The notes: generated by a model not told the origin, from the letters alone. A stretch of 53,809 bases of DNA from a bacterium (GCA_025774805.1 JALGZR010000020.1:1-53809), one strand, 5' to 3'; positions 1 to 9,014 are shown, counted from the first letter of the stretch. Program-made: numbers and translations.

Positions 1-154
1 TGGCGGTGATCGGTCCGTCCAGGAACGACCAGCGAGGCTTGCCGGCGTTGATCGCGCGAAGCTCCTCGAACGCCCTCGACTCGTCCCAGAACCGGAGGAT
101 CTCCCGCTCGAGGGCGGGAAAGTCGGTCTTCGGCTCGATCTTGCGGAACGGCAT
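1..154 (-). CDS. ileS: Isoleucyl-tRNA synthetase, N-terminal fragment (cut by window edge)
   Basis: Cytoplasmic class I aminoacyl-tRNA synthetase charging tRNA-Ile. Reading the minus strand from the ATG at 154-152 gives MPFRKIEPKTDFPALERE followed by ILRFWDESRAFEELR and ending WSFLDGPITA at the window edge. The spacing of FW, F and the LDGP-TA block matches the start of IleRS just before the HIGH-type signature. ITA in place of the common PTA resembles the clade that continues NNPMGVHH, but that part lies outside the window. A purine-rich GAGGAGAG sits just upstream of the ATG. Only 51 residues are visible, so the identification rests on one short conserved block. A tRNA synthetase of another class I type (ValRS, LeuRS) is less likely because of the FLDGPITA wording. 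Confidence 0.8.
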   Translation of the reverse strand, partial: MPFRKIEPKTDFPALEREILRFWDESRAFEELRAINAGKPRWSFLDGPITA

Positions 155-457
155 GGCTCTCCTCGGCGAGGCTCCGCGGGGCGTTCGGGTGGTCTCGGCG
201 GCCGCGGCCGTTCTGACGGTCGGGGCCGCGAGTCCGAGACGATAGCAGGCGGAGGGCGATGGGGAAACCCGGGAGATCCCGGGGACCGGCGCCGTGACGG
301 GACCGGAGCAAGGGTCGGCGCCCGATCCGGGCCGGCCTCCGAGGAGGAGTCCGCCCGGGATCTCTCCCGGGCGGCCGGTGGCGCTTCCGATCGGAGCGCG
401 CCGACGTGTCAGGCCCGACGAGTTGCTGCCGCGGCGGAGCCTGGTGAGAGATGCAGG
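155..457. other. Intergenic region upstream of ileS
   Basis: No convincing gene. It separates two minus-strand genes and contains a solo repeat terminus (437-461) and a strong GC-rich hairpin (351-374). The promoter of ileS should lie between 155 and about 350, but no clear -35/-10 pair can be named. Confidence 0.5.
351..374. terminator. Perfect 10-bp GC hairpin, terminator-like
   Basis: CCGCCCGGGA, a TCTC loop, then TCCCGGGCGG form a perfect inverted repeat. It lies about 85 bp past the stop of the minus-strand lipoprotein gene and 200 bp before ileS. No T-tract follows on either strand, so termination is inferred from position only. Confidence 0.4.
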
Positions 458-461
458 CTAG
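437..461 (-). repeat. Solo terminus of the dispersed CTAGCCTGCAT element
   Basis: The plus strand reads GAGCCTGGTGAGAGATG then CAGGCTAG, i.e. the right-hand terminal repeat of the full elements at 10812-10993 and 53217-53397. The CTA at 458-460 is also the TAG stop codon of the minus-strand lipoprotein gene, so in gene sense the repeat starts with the stop codon. Confidence 0.75.
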
Positions 462-1276
462 ATCGCGGGAGGCGGGCAGTCCGTGTCGATCTTCTGCGCG
501 TCCCAGCAGGCCTCCTCGCCCTCGTTGTAGTCCGGGGCCTGCAGACTGCCGGTCCCCTCCACGTCATCCCACCGGACGAACCAGCCCAGATCCGCGTCGC
601 TGGCGTCCGTGAACGTGAGGGAGTGGAGGGATCCGTCTTCCCGGTACTCGAGCGTGTCGCCGACATTGTTGTAGAGATCCGTGAACCGGAGATAGCCTCC
701 CTCGGCGTCGGAGCCCCACTCGAGCTGGGCGACGTCCGGCCGCTCCTCGATCGCGAGGTCACGAAACACCCAGGATCCGCCGTCTCCCTCGTTCCACGTC
801 TCGCCCCTGAACCAGAGCTCCCGGTCCCATCCCTCGACCGTGCTCGATACGCGCATCTGCCAGTCCACCCGCTCCGTTCCGAGGGGCTTGCCGCGGAGGC
901 GGATCTGGGCCTCCTCGCCTCCGTTCACCCACGTGTAGACCCAGAGATAGGAGCCGTTGGGCCGGGGACTCGGAACGATGTGTAGCGCGAGCGCGAACGC
1001 GGCGACGGGCGGGGTCAGAGCCAGCTGCGCCATCGCTTTGACGACCACGACTCGGAGATATGCACTGACGAAGTTTTGCTGCGAGACGCGGGCGAGCGGC
1101 GGCGGCTCCTGGAAGAAATCGAAGTCGAAAGTCAGCGTCTCGGCCGCCGGAAGCGCCGGGGCGGAATCGGCCTCGGGATTCGTGGAGTTTTCGTCGGAGC
1201 AGCCACACGCGAAAAGCAGGGCGATCCCCAGAAACGCGAGGCTGCGGAACCGGAAAGGAGAGATCGGGTGGTTCAT
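458..1276 (-). CDS. Lipoprotein of unknown function
   Basis: Predicted lipoprotein of 272 aa. A basic, hydrophobic leader (residues 1-23) ends in a lipobox LLFAC with the lipidated Cys at about 24 (a second Cys at 26), then an acidic low-complexity linker. The rest is a soluble, Trp-rich, mostly beta-looking domain with no family I recognise, ending in a short Cys-containing tail (ACWDAQKIDTDCPPPAI). AAGGAGG lies 6-8 nt before the ATG, supporting this start. The stop codon TAG is part of a dispersed repeat. The upstream neighbour on the same strand is the spermidine-synthase-like gene, about 270 bp away, so a shared operon is uncertain. Confidence 0.75.
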   Translation of the reverse strand: MNHPISPFRFRSLAFLGIALLFACGCSDENSTNPEADSAPALPAAETLTFDFDFFQEPPPLARVSQQNFVSAYLRVVVVKAMAQLALTPPVAAFALALHIVPSPRPNGSYLWVYTWVNGGEEAQIRLRGKPLGTERVDWQMRVSSTVEGWDRELWFRGETWNEGDGGSWVFRDLAIEERPDVAQLEWGSDAEGGYLRFTDLYNNVGDTLEYREDGSLHSLTFTDASDADLGWFVRWDDVEGTGSLQAPDYNEGEEACWDAQKIDTDCPPPAI

Positions 1277-1326
1277 GGTCGGCCTCCTTGGCTTCAGCGA
1301 TGGATCGATCCGAAGACCGCGTCACC

Positions 1327-1347
1327 TTAGCCCGCAATTCTCGCCCG
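1327..1347 (+). repeat. Degenerate terminus of the dispersed element
   Basis: TTAGCCCGCAATTCTCGCC matches the left terminal repeat of the full copies at about 16 of 21 positions. It lies between two minus-strand genes and is not attached to a stop codon. It may be a decayed copy or a chance match. Confidence 0.35.
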
Positions 1348-1521
1348 GCCGCCGCGACCGCGGCCCGCCGCCCCACGGCGAGCCGGGCGCCGGTCATCGG
1401 TCGACCCCGACCGCGGGCCGGGTGCCCCCTTGCGGGGATAGGGATCCAACTGGAAGACAGGGGTGAGTCTGGGGGCTACGCCGCCGTGCCGAGACACTCT
1501 TGCCGATCGAGTGGTTCCGTG

Positions 1522-1533
1522 GTGAAGCTTCAC
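1522..1533. terminator. Perfect palindrome just past the spermidine-synthase-like gene
   Basis: GTGAAGCTTCAC is a 12-bp perfect palindrome 16 bp beyond the stop of the minus-strand gene ending at 1549. The arms are short and no T-tract follows, so a role in termination is only suggested. Confidence 0.25.
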
Positions 1534-1548
1534 ACCTGACGTGGAAGC

Positions 1549-3969
1549 TCACGCCGAGGAGGGTGCCTCTCCGCTCCGCCGTCCCCGGCTGAACAGGAAG
1601 ATCAGCCATCCGACCAGGTAGACGACCGCCCCGATCTGCATGGCCCGGTTGAATCCGAGGGTCGTGCTCAACATCATCGTGACCACCGAGCCCATCACCG
1701 TCGCGCAGGCGTTGATCCCCCAGGACCACGGGCTGAGCTCGGGTCGCACGCGGTGGACCAATCGCAGCCCCGAAGGAAACGGCATCCCCATCAAGAATCC
1801 CAAAGGAAAGACAAAGCCCGCCGCGGCCGCGCAGCGCCCCGACCGCGGAAGATCCATCAGTCTCTCGATCCAGCCGTCGAGGGCGACGGACTCGACGAGC
1901 ACGGCGACGGCCAGGAGAGGGATCACGACGGAGACGGTTCTCAGCGGGCTCGCGGAGAAGGACTTGGAGGCGAGGGCCCCGAATCCGGAGGAGAGGAGGA
2001 TCGCGAACAGGGTGATCGCCATCGAGTACGCCGGACCGCCCAGAAACACCGTGAACTTCTGAAGCAGGGCCACCTCGATCACGATGAACCCGAGGCCGAG
2101 CGCGGCGAAGTAGACGAAGATCCCGGTGCGGCCCCCCTTGCGGGCGGCGGGGACCTTCCGGTAGAGAGGATAGAGGACGAACAGCGCGCTCAGGATCAGA
2201 ACCTGGACGAAGCTCGCGAGGAGAACGATCGCCCCCATCGTGATGACCGGCCCTTCCCCCCGGAGCCACTTCAGCTTCCAGAAGTCGTCCCAGCGGTAGT
2301 ACTGGAAGAAGAAGGGGCGGTCGTCCGTCGCCGGTGTCAGGTCGAAGACGTAGTCCTCCATGATCCGCCCCCGTTCCTCCGGCCCGCTTCGAACGAAGGG
2401 AGCGAGCTGACTGTCGACCCGGTTTCCGAACGGCTCGTACGCGACGTGGAAGTCGTGGGCCGTCGCCCACCGCGTCAGCCGCTCCACCTCCTGGCGCGTG
2501 AACGGGGAGCGCTTGATCATCACCTGACCCCAGGGCATGGCGAAGTAGGTTCCCTTGCCCCGGGCGGAGAGGATCACGAAGTGGTCGGCGGGGCGCCGTG
2601 TCCCGATCGCCTCGAGGGCCTCGACCGCGGTGATGATCAGCTTGGCCGTCTCTCTCGGCTGCTTGAGGAGAGGACGCGAGAACCCGACGATCCCGTCGGG
2701 CTCGAGGTGGGCGAGGTACTGGTCCATCGCCTCCCGGGTGTAGATGTAGTACTCGGTCAGCGCGTACGCGCCCGCGGCCAGCGCGGTGAACGTGTCCACG
2801 CCGCTCAACTGGATCACGTCGAACCGGCGATCGTCCTTCGTCAGGAAGTGCCGTCCCTCCGACACGACGAGCTCGACATCCTCCCGCTGAAACGTGCCCC
2901 GGGCGAAGTCGGCGTATTTCGTCCGGACGAGATCGATCGTCTTCGGATTGATGTCCACCCCGACGACGTGACGCGCCCGGTGATGCAGGGCGATCATGAC
3001 GTCGACCCCGCCGCCGCATCCGATGACCAGAGCCTGCGCGTGCGGACGGATGACGAACGCGGATCCCTGCATGTAGTGTCCGAGAACCGGGGTCGCCTCC
3101 GGCTGCCCGTTCGGCTGGATGATCCCCGTGAGCGCTCCCCCGTCCTGGTAGATGACGCGCTGCGGGGGGGCCGGCCCGCTGTAGTCCCACGAGAGCGCCC
3201 CTCCGTACGAGTGGTGCCGGTGCAGTACACGCGTGACGTCGATGCGCGTGATGGGATGCCACTCGGTGTGCTCGATCGTGTCCTCGTTTCGGAAGAGGGG
3301 CTTGTCGGGCGGGGCGTAGAGCGGGAGCACGTTCGTGCGGGCGACGAAGGGGGTCAGGGCGGCGAGGACGAGACAGGCCACCGCATAGCGGACGCGATGG
3401 CGCGCACCGGAGACGATCGCGACCAGCATGGTCAGCGCCGCGACCGCGAAGCAGGCCGCGGTGCCGCCGAGGTGCGAGATGACCAGGAGGGACGTCAGGC
3501 TCCCCAGGGCGGCCCCGATCAGATCCGAGAAGTAGACGCGATTGATGCGCTCTCCCGCCCGGCTGAGGATGTGGCCGACACAGAGTCCGGCGAAGTAAAA
3601 TGGGATCCCGGCGAGCACCAGCACGATCAAGAGGGAGAAGAAGTGGCTGTAATCCCCGCGCAGGATCATGTCTTCCGGATAGAATCGGATCCGGGGGATG
3701 ACCACGATGGCCGCGACCGTTCCGAGCCCGAAGCGCCACGCGTTTCGCGCGACGAAGTCCTCCGTCCCGCCGCGGGTCTCCGCGTCCCCGCGAATCGTCA
3801 GCGCACTGCTGGCCGCGCCGAACCCCAGGAGCGCCACGCTGATGACCAGGTAGGTCATGTGGTGGAACATGATGAACGAGAAGACGCGGGTCAGGGAGAC
3901 CTCGAGCACCAGAACTCCCAGCGCGAGCAGAAAGATCTGAACGCTTCGGATCGTCGACTCGTTTCTCAC
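1549..3969 (-). CDS. Membrane-anchored spermidine-synthase-like protein
   Basis: 806 aa. The N-terminal part has several membrane segments (about residues 10-30, 36-58, 80-95, 110-135, 150-215), with the start LLALGVLVLEVSLTRVFSF typical of fused spermidine-synthase/transporter-like proteins. A central Rossmann methyltransferase-fold domain carries the SAM-site wording ALVIGCGGGVDVMIALHH, then VVGVDINPKTIDLVR and FDVIQLSGVDTF. More membrane segments follow (about 555-800). Known relatives are annotated as polyamine aminopropyltransferase family or MFS-fused spermidine synthases. The real substrate is unknown, and a membrane-linked aminopropyl- or methyltransfer is only an inference. It is divergent from the sulfatase gene, with about 98 bp between them. 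Confidence 0.85.
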   Translation of the reverse strand: MRNESTIRSVQIFLLALGVLVLEVSLTRVFSFIMFHHMTYLVISVALLGFGAASSALTIRGDAETRGGTEDFVARNAWRFGLGTVAAIVVIPRIRFYPEDMILRGDYSHFFSLLIVLVLAGIPFYFAGLCVGHILSRAGERINRVYFSDLIGAALGSLTSLLVISHLGGTAACFAVAALTMLVAIVSGARHRVRYAVACLVLAALTPFVARTNVLPLYAPPDKPLFRNEDTIEHTEWHPITRIDVTRVLHRHHSYGGALSWDYSGPAPPQRVIYQDGGALTGIIQPNGQPEATPVLGHYMQGSAFVIRPHAQALVIGCGGGVDVMIALHHRARHVVGVDINPKTIDLVRTKYADFARGTFQREDVELVVSEGRHFLTKDDRRFDVIQLSGVDTFTALAAGAYALTEYYIYTREAMDQYLAHLEPDGIVGFSRPLLKQPRETAKLIITAVEALEAIGTRRPADHFVILSARGKGTYFAMPWGQVMIKRSPFTRQEVERLTRWATAHDFHVAYEPFGNRVDSQLAPFVRSGPEERGRIMEDYVFDLTPATDDRPFFFQYYRWDDFWKLKWLRGEGPVITMGAIVLLASFVQVLILSALFVLYPLYRKVPAARKGGRTGIFVYFAALGLGFIVIEVALLQKFTVFLGGPAYSMAITLFAILLSSGFGALASKSFSASPLRTVSVVIPLLAVAVLVESVALDGWIERLMDLPRSGRCAAAAGFVFPLGFLMGMPFPSGLRLVHRVRPELSPWSWGINACATVMGSVVTMMLSTTLGFNRAMQIGAVVYLVGWLIFLFSRGRRSGEAPSSA

Positions 3970-4067
3970 GGGGGCTCCGCTCGCGGAAGGCCGGGCTCGG
4001 TGCCTCTCAGCCTACACGGATCCCGATTCCCGAGATACCCGTTTCTCCTTTCGTGCGGCAGGGTCGT

Positions 4068-5456
4068 ATGACGAACCCCGACACGCGCCGAGGGGGACGG
4101 GGCACGGCGCGGCTCGCCGTGGGACTGGTCGCGCTCGCGCTGGCCGCGTGCGGGAGGTCCGAGCGCACGACACCCGCCGCGCGCGCCCTCCTCCTGATCA
4201 CGGTCGACACGTGGCGCGCCGACGCGTTCGGAGCCGGCGGCAATCCGGTGGTTCGAACGCCTGCCATCGATCGGTTCTTCAGGGGAAGCGTGCAGTTCTC
4301 CGAGGCCTACTCCCCGGTTCCCACGACGCTCGCCTCGCACGTCTCCCTGCTGACCGGGGCCTGGCCGACCCGCCACGGCGTGCCCGGCAATCTCTGGCCG
4401 GTCCCCGACGATCTCGTCACGCTGGCCGAGATCCTGTCCGAGCGCGGATTCGAGACGGCGGCCTTCCTGTCCAGTGCCGCGCTCGCCAAGGACTTCAATC
4501 TGGGTCAGGGCTTCGAGACCTACAACTTCAAGCCGGTCGCATACGCGCGGAACGACGCCCCGTGGCGTCCCGCGGCTCGGACCCTTCACCGCAGCCTGAC
4601 CTGGTGGGGAAAGACCGACGGACCACGGTTTCTCTGGACCCATCTCTGGGAGCCGCACTTTCCCTACGAGCCCGACCCCCGGCTCGCGCGACTCTACGAC
4701 CCCGAGTACGACGGTCCGGCCGACGGCTCCATGGACTACCTGATGAAGCTCTGGAAGCGACGGGAGCCGCCGCCCCGCGCCGACCGGGATCACGTCGTCG
4801 CGCTCTACCACGCGGAGATCACCGGACTCGATCGTGTGCTCGGGCAGTTCCTCGAGATCGCGAACACGGACGAGGCCGTCGTCGTGCTCACCAGCGACCA
4901 TGGGGAGAGCCTCGGGGAGCACGACCTGTCCTTCAAGCACGGCCCCCACGTCTTTCCCGGCGACGTTCGGGTTCCCCTGGCCGTCCGTGCCCCCGGTCTG
5001 AGCCCCGGGGTCAGTGCGGCCCTGGTGCGGACCATCGACGTGCCTCGAACCGTTCTCGATCTCCTCGGCGTCGATAGGGTCGAGCTCCCCGAGGAAGCGG
5101 GCGACCTCCTTGACTGGGCGGACGGTGGGGAGGGGCTCCCGGTCTTCGGGGTCGCCACCCAACCGTGGGAGATGATGGAGACCGACGTCTATCCCTGCAC
5201 CCCTCTGCAGCGCGTGGTGCGCACCCCTCGCGCCGCCTACGTCGAGACCCCGTTCCGACAGCGGCGCGCCTGGTACAATCGTGCGACCGACCCGGGAGAG
5301 CTGCGGGGGATGTCGGTCGACGGATCGGCACTGGCCGACTCGCTCCGCACCGAGCTCGACCGCTGGATCGAGAACGCCCGTTACCGCTCGGACTATCGTC
5401 CGGTCAAGGACGAGCGGCTCATCGACCAACTGAAGAGCCTGGGATATGTGGAGTGA
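4068..5456 (+). CDS. Sulfatase-like lipoprotein (alkaline phosphatase superfamily)
   Basis: 462 aa from the ATG at 4068 (an in-frame GTG lies at 4053). The signal peptide ends at a lipobox LALAAC (Cys28), so it is probably anchored in the periplasm or outer membrane. Metal-site blocks are visible: LLLITVDTWRADAFG at the start of the fold and LTSDHGESLGEH later. The nucleophile region reads PTTLASHVSLLTG. Aligned on LLTG, the position of the usual Cys/Ser is Thr and the usual Arg is His, so the formylglycine signature (C/S)xPxR is absent. It ends with the LKSLGYVE tail common in this group. The next gene overlaps it, forming an operon with the TPR and VCBS/ASPIC proteins. It could be a phosphohydrolase or phosphotransferase rather than a sulfatase. 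Confidence 0.85.
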   Translation: MTNPDTRRGGRGTARLAVGLVALALAACGRSERTTPAARALLLITVDTWRADAFGAGGNPVVRTPAIDRFFRGSVQFSEAYSPVPTTLASHVSLLTGAWPTRHGVPGNLWPVPDDLVTLAEILSERGFETAAFLSSAALAKDFNLGQGFETYNFKPVAYARNDAPWRPAARTLHRSLTWWGKTDGPRFLWTHLWEPHFPYEPDPRLARLYDPEYDGPADGSMDYLMKLWKRREPPPRADRDHVVALYHAEITGLDRVLGQFLEIANTDEAVVVLTSDHGESLGEHDLSFKHGPHVFPGDVRVPLAVRAPGLSPGVSAALVRTIDVPRTVLDLLGVDRVELPEEAGDLLDWADGGEGLPVFGVATQPWEMMETDVYPCTPLQRVVRTPRAAYVETPFRQRRAWYNRATDPGELRGMSVDGSALADSLRTELDRWIENARYRSDYRPVKDERLIDQLKSLGYVE

Positions 5457-6780
5457 CGATTCGAGGGAACGACCGCGCCGACGTGCCGGTCGCCTTCCCG
5501 CCACGGCTCGTCACCCGGTCCCCGCTCTCGCGGTCTCGGCGGTCGTCGCGCTGGGCTCGGCCTGCTCCCGGACAGAGACGGAGCCGCTGGCGTGGGCGGA
5601 CGAGGCGCTTCGCGAAGGTCGACTGACCGACGCCTGGCGCCTCTCCGGAGAGGCCGTGGACGCGGACTCGACCTCGGTGCCCGCGTGGATCCTGCGTTCC
5701 CGAATCGCTCTTCACTCGATGCGCACCGGCCCGGGACTCGTCGCGGCCGAAAGAGCGATCGCCCTCGACGCGACCGATGCCCGCGGTCACATCGTCCTGG
5801 CCCTCCTGGAGCAGCGGCGTCGTCGACATCTCGCGGCCCTCGCCGCCGCGGCGGAGGCGGTTCGGCTCGCTCCGGAGGACCCGAGGTGCCACATCGTGCA
5901 CGGTGAGCTTCTTTTCGGCGGAGGCGTCGTGGGAACGGCGGACCACGCGGAGGCGGAGGCCGCCTTCCGCGAGGCGCTCCGCCTCGCGCCGGAGAGCGAT
6001 CGCGCCCGCTACGGTCTGGGCAAGGCTCTCGTTCTCCAGGGGCGCCACGACGAGGCGGAGACCTTCCTCGACACCGTCGTCGAAGCGCTTCCTCACCACG
6101 CCGAGGCGTACTACTGGCGCGGACTGGTCCGCATGCGACAGCGCGAGTTGGAGGAGGCCGAGGCGGACTTCCGGCAGGCGACCGATCTCGATCCGTCCCT
6201 TGCGGCCGCCTGGTTCAATCGGGCCCGGGTGCTCCGCATGATGGGGCGCAACGCGGCGGCGGACGGCGCGACCTTCCGGCACGAGACGGCGAAGGAAGAG
6301 GACGAGCGATCGGAGTCGTACGAGATCTCCTACCACGGCGACACCGACGCTTCGGGTCCCGCGCTCCTCCTGGCGCGCTACCTGGCCTCGCGGGGACGGC
6401 TGGACGAGGCCCTCCGCGTCGCCGAGTCGTTTGCCGTCGATCATCCCGACATCGGACCGGCCTGGATCGTGCTCGCGGAGGTCGCGACGACCGCCACGTT
6501 CCTCGAGCTCGCCTCGGAGGCCGCCGAGAAGGCACTGGATCTCGCCTCCGGCAACCCGAAGGCGCTCGCTGCGGCGGAGGGGGCCGCGGGGCTGCGGCAA
6601 GCCCTCGCGCGGGACGATGAGGCCCAGCGGCGGATCCGCGAGAGCTTTCGCGGGTTCCTCCTCCGCCCCGGGGATCCGGCGGCGGCCGAGTCCTACGCCG
6701 CGCTTCTCGAGGAGACGGGGCAGGGCAAGCAGGCCGGGCAGGTGCGGGCGCGATCGGCGCGCTTCGGGGTGGAACCGTGA
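5446..6780 (+). CDS. TPR-repeat lipoprotein
   Basis: 444 aa. Its ATG lies 11 nt inside the preceding sulfatase-like gene. An arginine-rich start is followed by a hydrophobic stretch and a lipobox VALGSAC (Cys40), suggesting an exported, lipid-anchored protein. The rest is a string of about ten TPR-like helix pairs (for example AEAAFREALRLAPESDRARYG, AYYWRGLVRMRQRELEEAEAD). TPR arrays bind partner proteins, and no enzyme domain is visible. The tight overlaps on both sides suggest that it works with the sulfatase-like enzyme and the VCBS/ASPIC protein, perhaps in handling an extracellular substrate. Confidence 0.8.
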   Translation: MWSDDSRERPRRRAGRLPATARHPVPALAVSAVVALGSACSRTETEPLAWADEALREGRLTDAWRLSGEAVDADSTSVPAWILRSRIALHSMRTGPGLVAAERAIALDATDARGHIVLALLEQRRRRHLAALAAAAEAVRLAPEDPRCHIVHGELLFGGGVVGTADHAEAEAAFREALRLAPESDRARYGLGKALVLQGRHDEAETFLDTVVEALPHHAEAYYWRGLVRMRQRELEEAEADFRQATDLDPSLAAAWFNRARVLRMMGRNAAADGATFRHETAKEEDERSESYEISYHGDTDASGPALLLARYLASRGRLDEALRVAESFAVDHPDIGPAWIVLAEVATTATFLELASEAAEKALDLASGNPKALAAAEGAAGLRQALARDDEAQRRIRESFRGFLLRPGDPAAAESYAALLEETGQGKQAGQVRARSARFGVEP

Positions 6781-8423
6781 GCCGGCCGCTTCGGCCCCGA
6801 CGACTCGCGGCATTCCGGACGGTCGCGGCGGCGGGTCTCGGTCTCGCGTGGGCCGGGAGCCCCGGTCCGTCCTTTGCGGCCCCCGCCTTCCACGACATCA
6901 CCGCCTCCTCGGGCGTCGACTTCGTTCACGCGAACGGTGCCACCGGAGAGAAGAACTACTACGAGGTGATGGGCTCGGGGGCGTGCGTTCTCGACTACGA
7001 CGGGGACGGCCGTCTCGATCTCTATCTGGTCACGTCCCACGGACCGAATCGCCTCTACCGGAACCTCGGCGGGCTGCGCTTCGAGGACGTCACGGACGCC
7101 GCGGGGCTCGGCGACGACGGATACGGCATGGGCGCGGTCGCGGCCGACGTCGACAACGACGGCGACGCCGACCTCTACGTGACGAACTTCGGGGCGAACC
7201 GGCTCTACGAGAACCTCGGCGACGGGACGTTTCGCGAACTCGCCTCCGGCGCCGGAGTGGCCGATTCGCTGTGGGGATGCGGCGCCGCCTTCTTCGACAA
7301 CGATCGCGACGGTCTCCTCGACCTGTACCTGGTCAACTACGTGCACGTGGCGGTACCCGACACGATCGACTGCTTCATGAAGACCGGGCACGAGCTCTAC
7401 TGCTCTCCCCGGGCCTATCCCCGGGCGAAGGACGCGTTCTTCCGCAACCTCGGCGCCCTCCGGTTCGAGGACGTGACGGCGGCGGTCCGGCTGGACGGCT
7501 ACCGCGGGCGAGGTCTCGGGGTGGTGGCCACCGACTTCGATCGGGACGGGTGGGTCGACGTCTACGTGGCGAACGATCTCGACGCCAACTTCCTCTTCCG
7601 GAACCGGGGCGACGGCACCTTCGAGGAGATCGGGATGATGATCGGGGTGAGCCACTCGGAGGATGGAGTGGAGGAGTCGGGAATGGGGATCGCCGTCGGC
7701 GACTACGACAACGACGGGTGGCTCGACCTGTTCGTGACGAACTACATCAACGAGACGAACACCCTCTATCACAACGAGGGGACGGGATACTTCTTCGACG
7801 AGTCGGCGACTTCGGGACTGGGGCCCGTGAGCCTTCCCTGGCTCTCCTGGGGCACGCACTTCCTCGACTACGATCGGGACGGCTGGCTCGACCTGCTCCA
7901 CGTGAACGGCCACACGGAGTCCGAGGCCTCGCTCGCCGATCCCACGACGACGTGGGCCCAGCGCGACTTCGTCTTTCGAAACAACGGCGACGGCTCGTTC
8001 GTCGACGTCACCGCCGAGGTGGCGCCGACCCTGCTCGAGCAGAGGCCGGCCCGCGGGGCGGCCTTCGCGGACCTCGACGACGACGGAGATATCGAGGTCC
8101 TCGTGAACAACCAGAACGGTCCGGCCCTGCTTCTCGAGTGCCGGGGTGCGGAGAATCGCCACTGGATCGGATTCCGGACGGTGGGAACCCGATCGAATCG
8201 GGACGGGGTGGGAGCGTACGTCGAGGTCCACGCGGGGTCCGACCGCTTCGTCCGTGAGGTGCGGGCGGGCGGCAGCTTCCTCTCGGGAAACGACCCTCGG
8301 GTCCTGGTCGCGCTCGGGGACCGGACCGCCGTCGACTCCGTGACGGTCCACTGGCCGTCCGGGACCCGCACCGTTCACCGATCCCCCGAAATCGATCGCT
8401 ACCACCGGCTGGAAGAGGAGTGA
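6777..8423 (+). CDS. Secreted VCBS/FG-GAP repeat protein with ASPIC/UnbV domain
   Basis: 548 aa, starting in a 4-nt ATGA overlap with the TPR gene. The signal peptide ends near SFAAPAF. Repeated calcium-binding blades such as LDYDGDGRLDLYLV, VDNDGDADLYV, FDNDRDGLLDLYLVN, FDRDGWVDVYVAND and YDNDGWLDLFVTN indicate a seven-bladed integrin-alpha-like propeller. The last ~80 residues (RHWIGFRTVGTRSNRDGVGA and VTVHWPSGTRTV) match the ASPIC/UnbV domain. Such proteins are extracellular and common in Planctomycetes, Acidobacteria and FCB genomes next to TPR genes and sulfatases. Their exact role is unknown; carbohydrate or surface binding is the usual guess. Confidence 0.9.
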   Translation: MSRPLRPRRLAAFRTVAAAGLGLAWAGSPGPSFAAPAFHDITASSGVDFVHANGATGEKNYYEVMGSGACVLDYDGDGRLDLYLVTSHGPNRLYRNLGGLRFEDVTDAAGLGDDGYGMGAVAADVDNDGDADLYVTNFGANRLYENLGDGTFRELASGAGVADSLWGCGAAFFDNDRDGLLDLYLVNYVHVAVPDTIDCFMKTGHELYCSPRAYPRAKDAFFRNLGALRFEDVTAAVRLDGYRGRGLGVVATDFDRDGWVDVYVANDLDANFLFRNRGDGTFEEIGMMIGVSHSEDGVEESGMGIAVGDYDNDGWLDLFVTNYINETNTLYHNEGTGYFFDESATSGLGPVSLPWLSWGTHFLDYDRDGWLDLLHVNGHTESEASLADPTTTWAQRDFVFRNNGDGSFVDVTAEVAPTLLEQRPARGAAFADLDDDGDIEVLVNNQNGPALLLECRGAENRHWIGFRTVGTRSNRDGVGAYVEVHAGSDRFVREVRAGGSFLSGNDPRVLVALGDRTAVDSVTVHWPSGTRTVHRSPEIDRYHRLEEE

Positions 8424-8461
8424 GCCGTCGAGGCGTCGATCCCGAGGCACGCCGCGCGTCC

Positions 8462-8483
8462 GGGGGGATCGAGAACTCCCCCC
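8462..8483. terminator. Hairpin between convergent genes
   Basis: GGGGGGA, loop TCGAGAAC, TCCCCCC: a perfect 7-bp stem in the 60-bp gap between the convergent ends of the VCBS/ASPIC gene and the DinB-fold gene, touching the stop codon of the latter. It could act in both directions. There is no T-tract. Confidence 0.5.
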
Positions 8484-9014
8484 TCAACCCGAGCCGGGCA
8501 CCGATCCCGCGTACTCGACGCGCCAACCGTCCAGGGTCCGCGCCGCGTTCACCGCCATCGCGTGGGCGAGCTGGCGCAGGTGCAGGAGGTCGTGAACGCG
8601 CCACGCCGCGATGAAGTCCCCGGCGCGGAAGCTCCCGAAGCGGGGGTGATCGACCGACCTCTCCAGGTCCGCGAGCGAGAGGGAGGCGAGCCAGACGCAT
8701 GACGCCGCCCGCTCCCGGGCCCAGACGGACCGGACCTCCTCCGGATCCATCTCGTTGTAGCGTCGCTCGACGACCCACCGCTCCGGATCGACGTCGAGGA
8801 CCAGCTCCCGACCCTCCACCGCGACGCGGGCCCGGGCGCCGAAGTCCTCCGTCTCCTCGTCCCGCAGGTGGGCGAGGATCTCCAACGGCGACCAGCGGTT
8901 CTCGGCTTCCCGCGCACGGAGGGTCTCCACGGTCGCGCCCTCGACGAGCGCCTGCACCGCCGCCGGGAATCGGGCGTGGTCCTCGATCAGTTTGGCGAAC
9001 GTCTCCTTCGTCAT
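8484..9014 (-). CDS. DinB-fold (DinB_2/YfiT-like) protein
   Basis: 176 aa four-helix-bundle protein of the DinB/YfiT superfamily, which includes metal-dependent thiol S-transferases. Supporting blocks are WSPLEILAHLRDEE near residue 42 and the C-terminal WRVHDLLHLRQLAHAM, which supply the spaced His residues that usually bind the metal. The ATG (9014-9012) overlaps the stop of the lipid-kinase-like gene by 4 nt (ATGA), so the two are probably co-translated. The open frame continues far upstream only as a shadow of the kinase gene. The substrate is unknown. It should not be confused with DNA polymerase IV, also called DinB, at 50.7 kb. Confidence 0.85.
   Translation of the reverse strand: MTKETFAKLIEDHARFPAAVQALVEGATVETLRAREAENRWSPLEILAHLRDEETEDFGARARVAVEGRELVLDVDPERWVVERRYNEMDPEEVRSVWARERAASCVWLASLSLADLERSVDHPRFGSFRAGDFIAAWRVHDLLHLRQLAHAMAVNAARTLDGWRVEYAGSVPGSG

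Noticed and set aside
1753-4071. Long plus-strand ORF (772 codons) across the spermidine-synthase-like gene
   Set aside because: Fully antisense to a gene with clear domains; low-complexity, charged translation typical of high-GC shadow frames.
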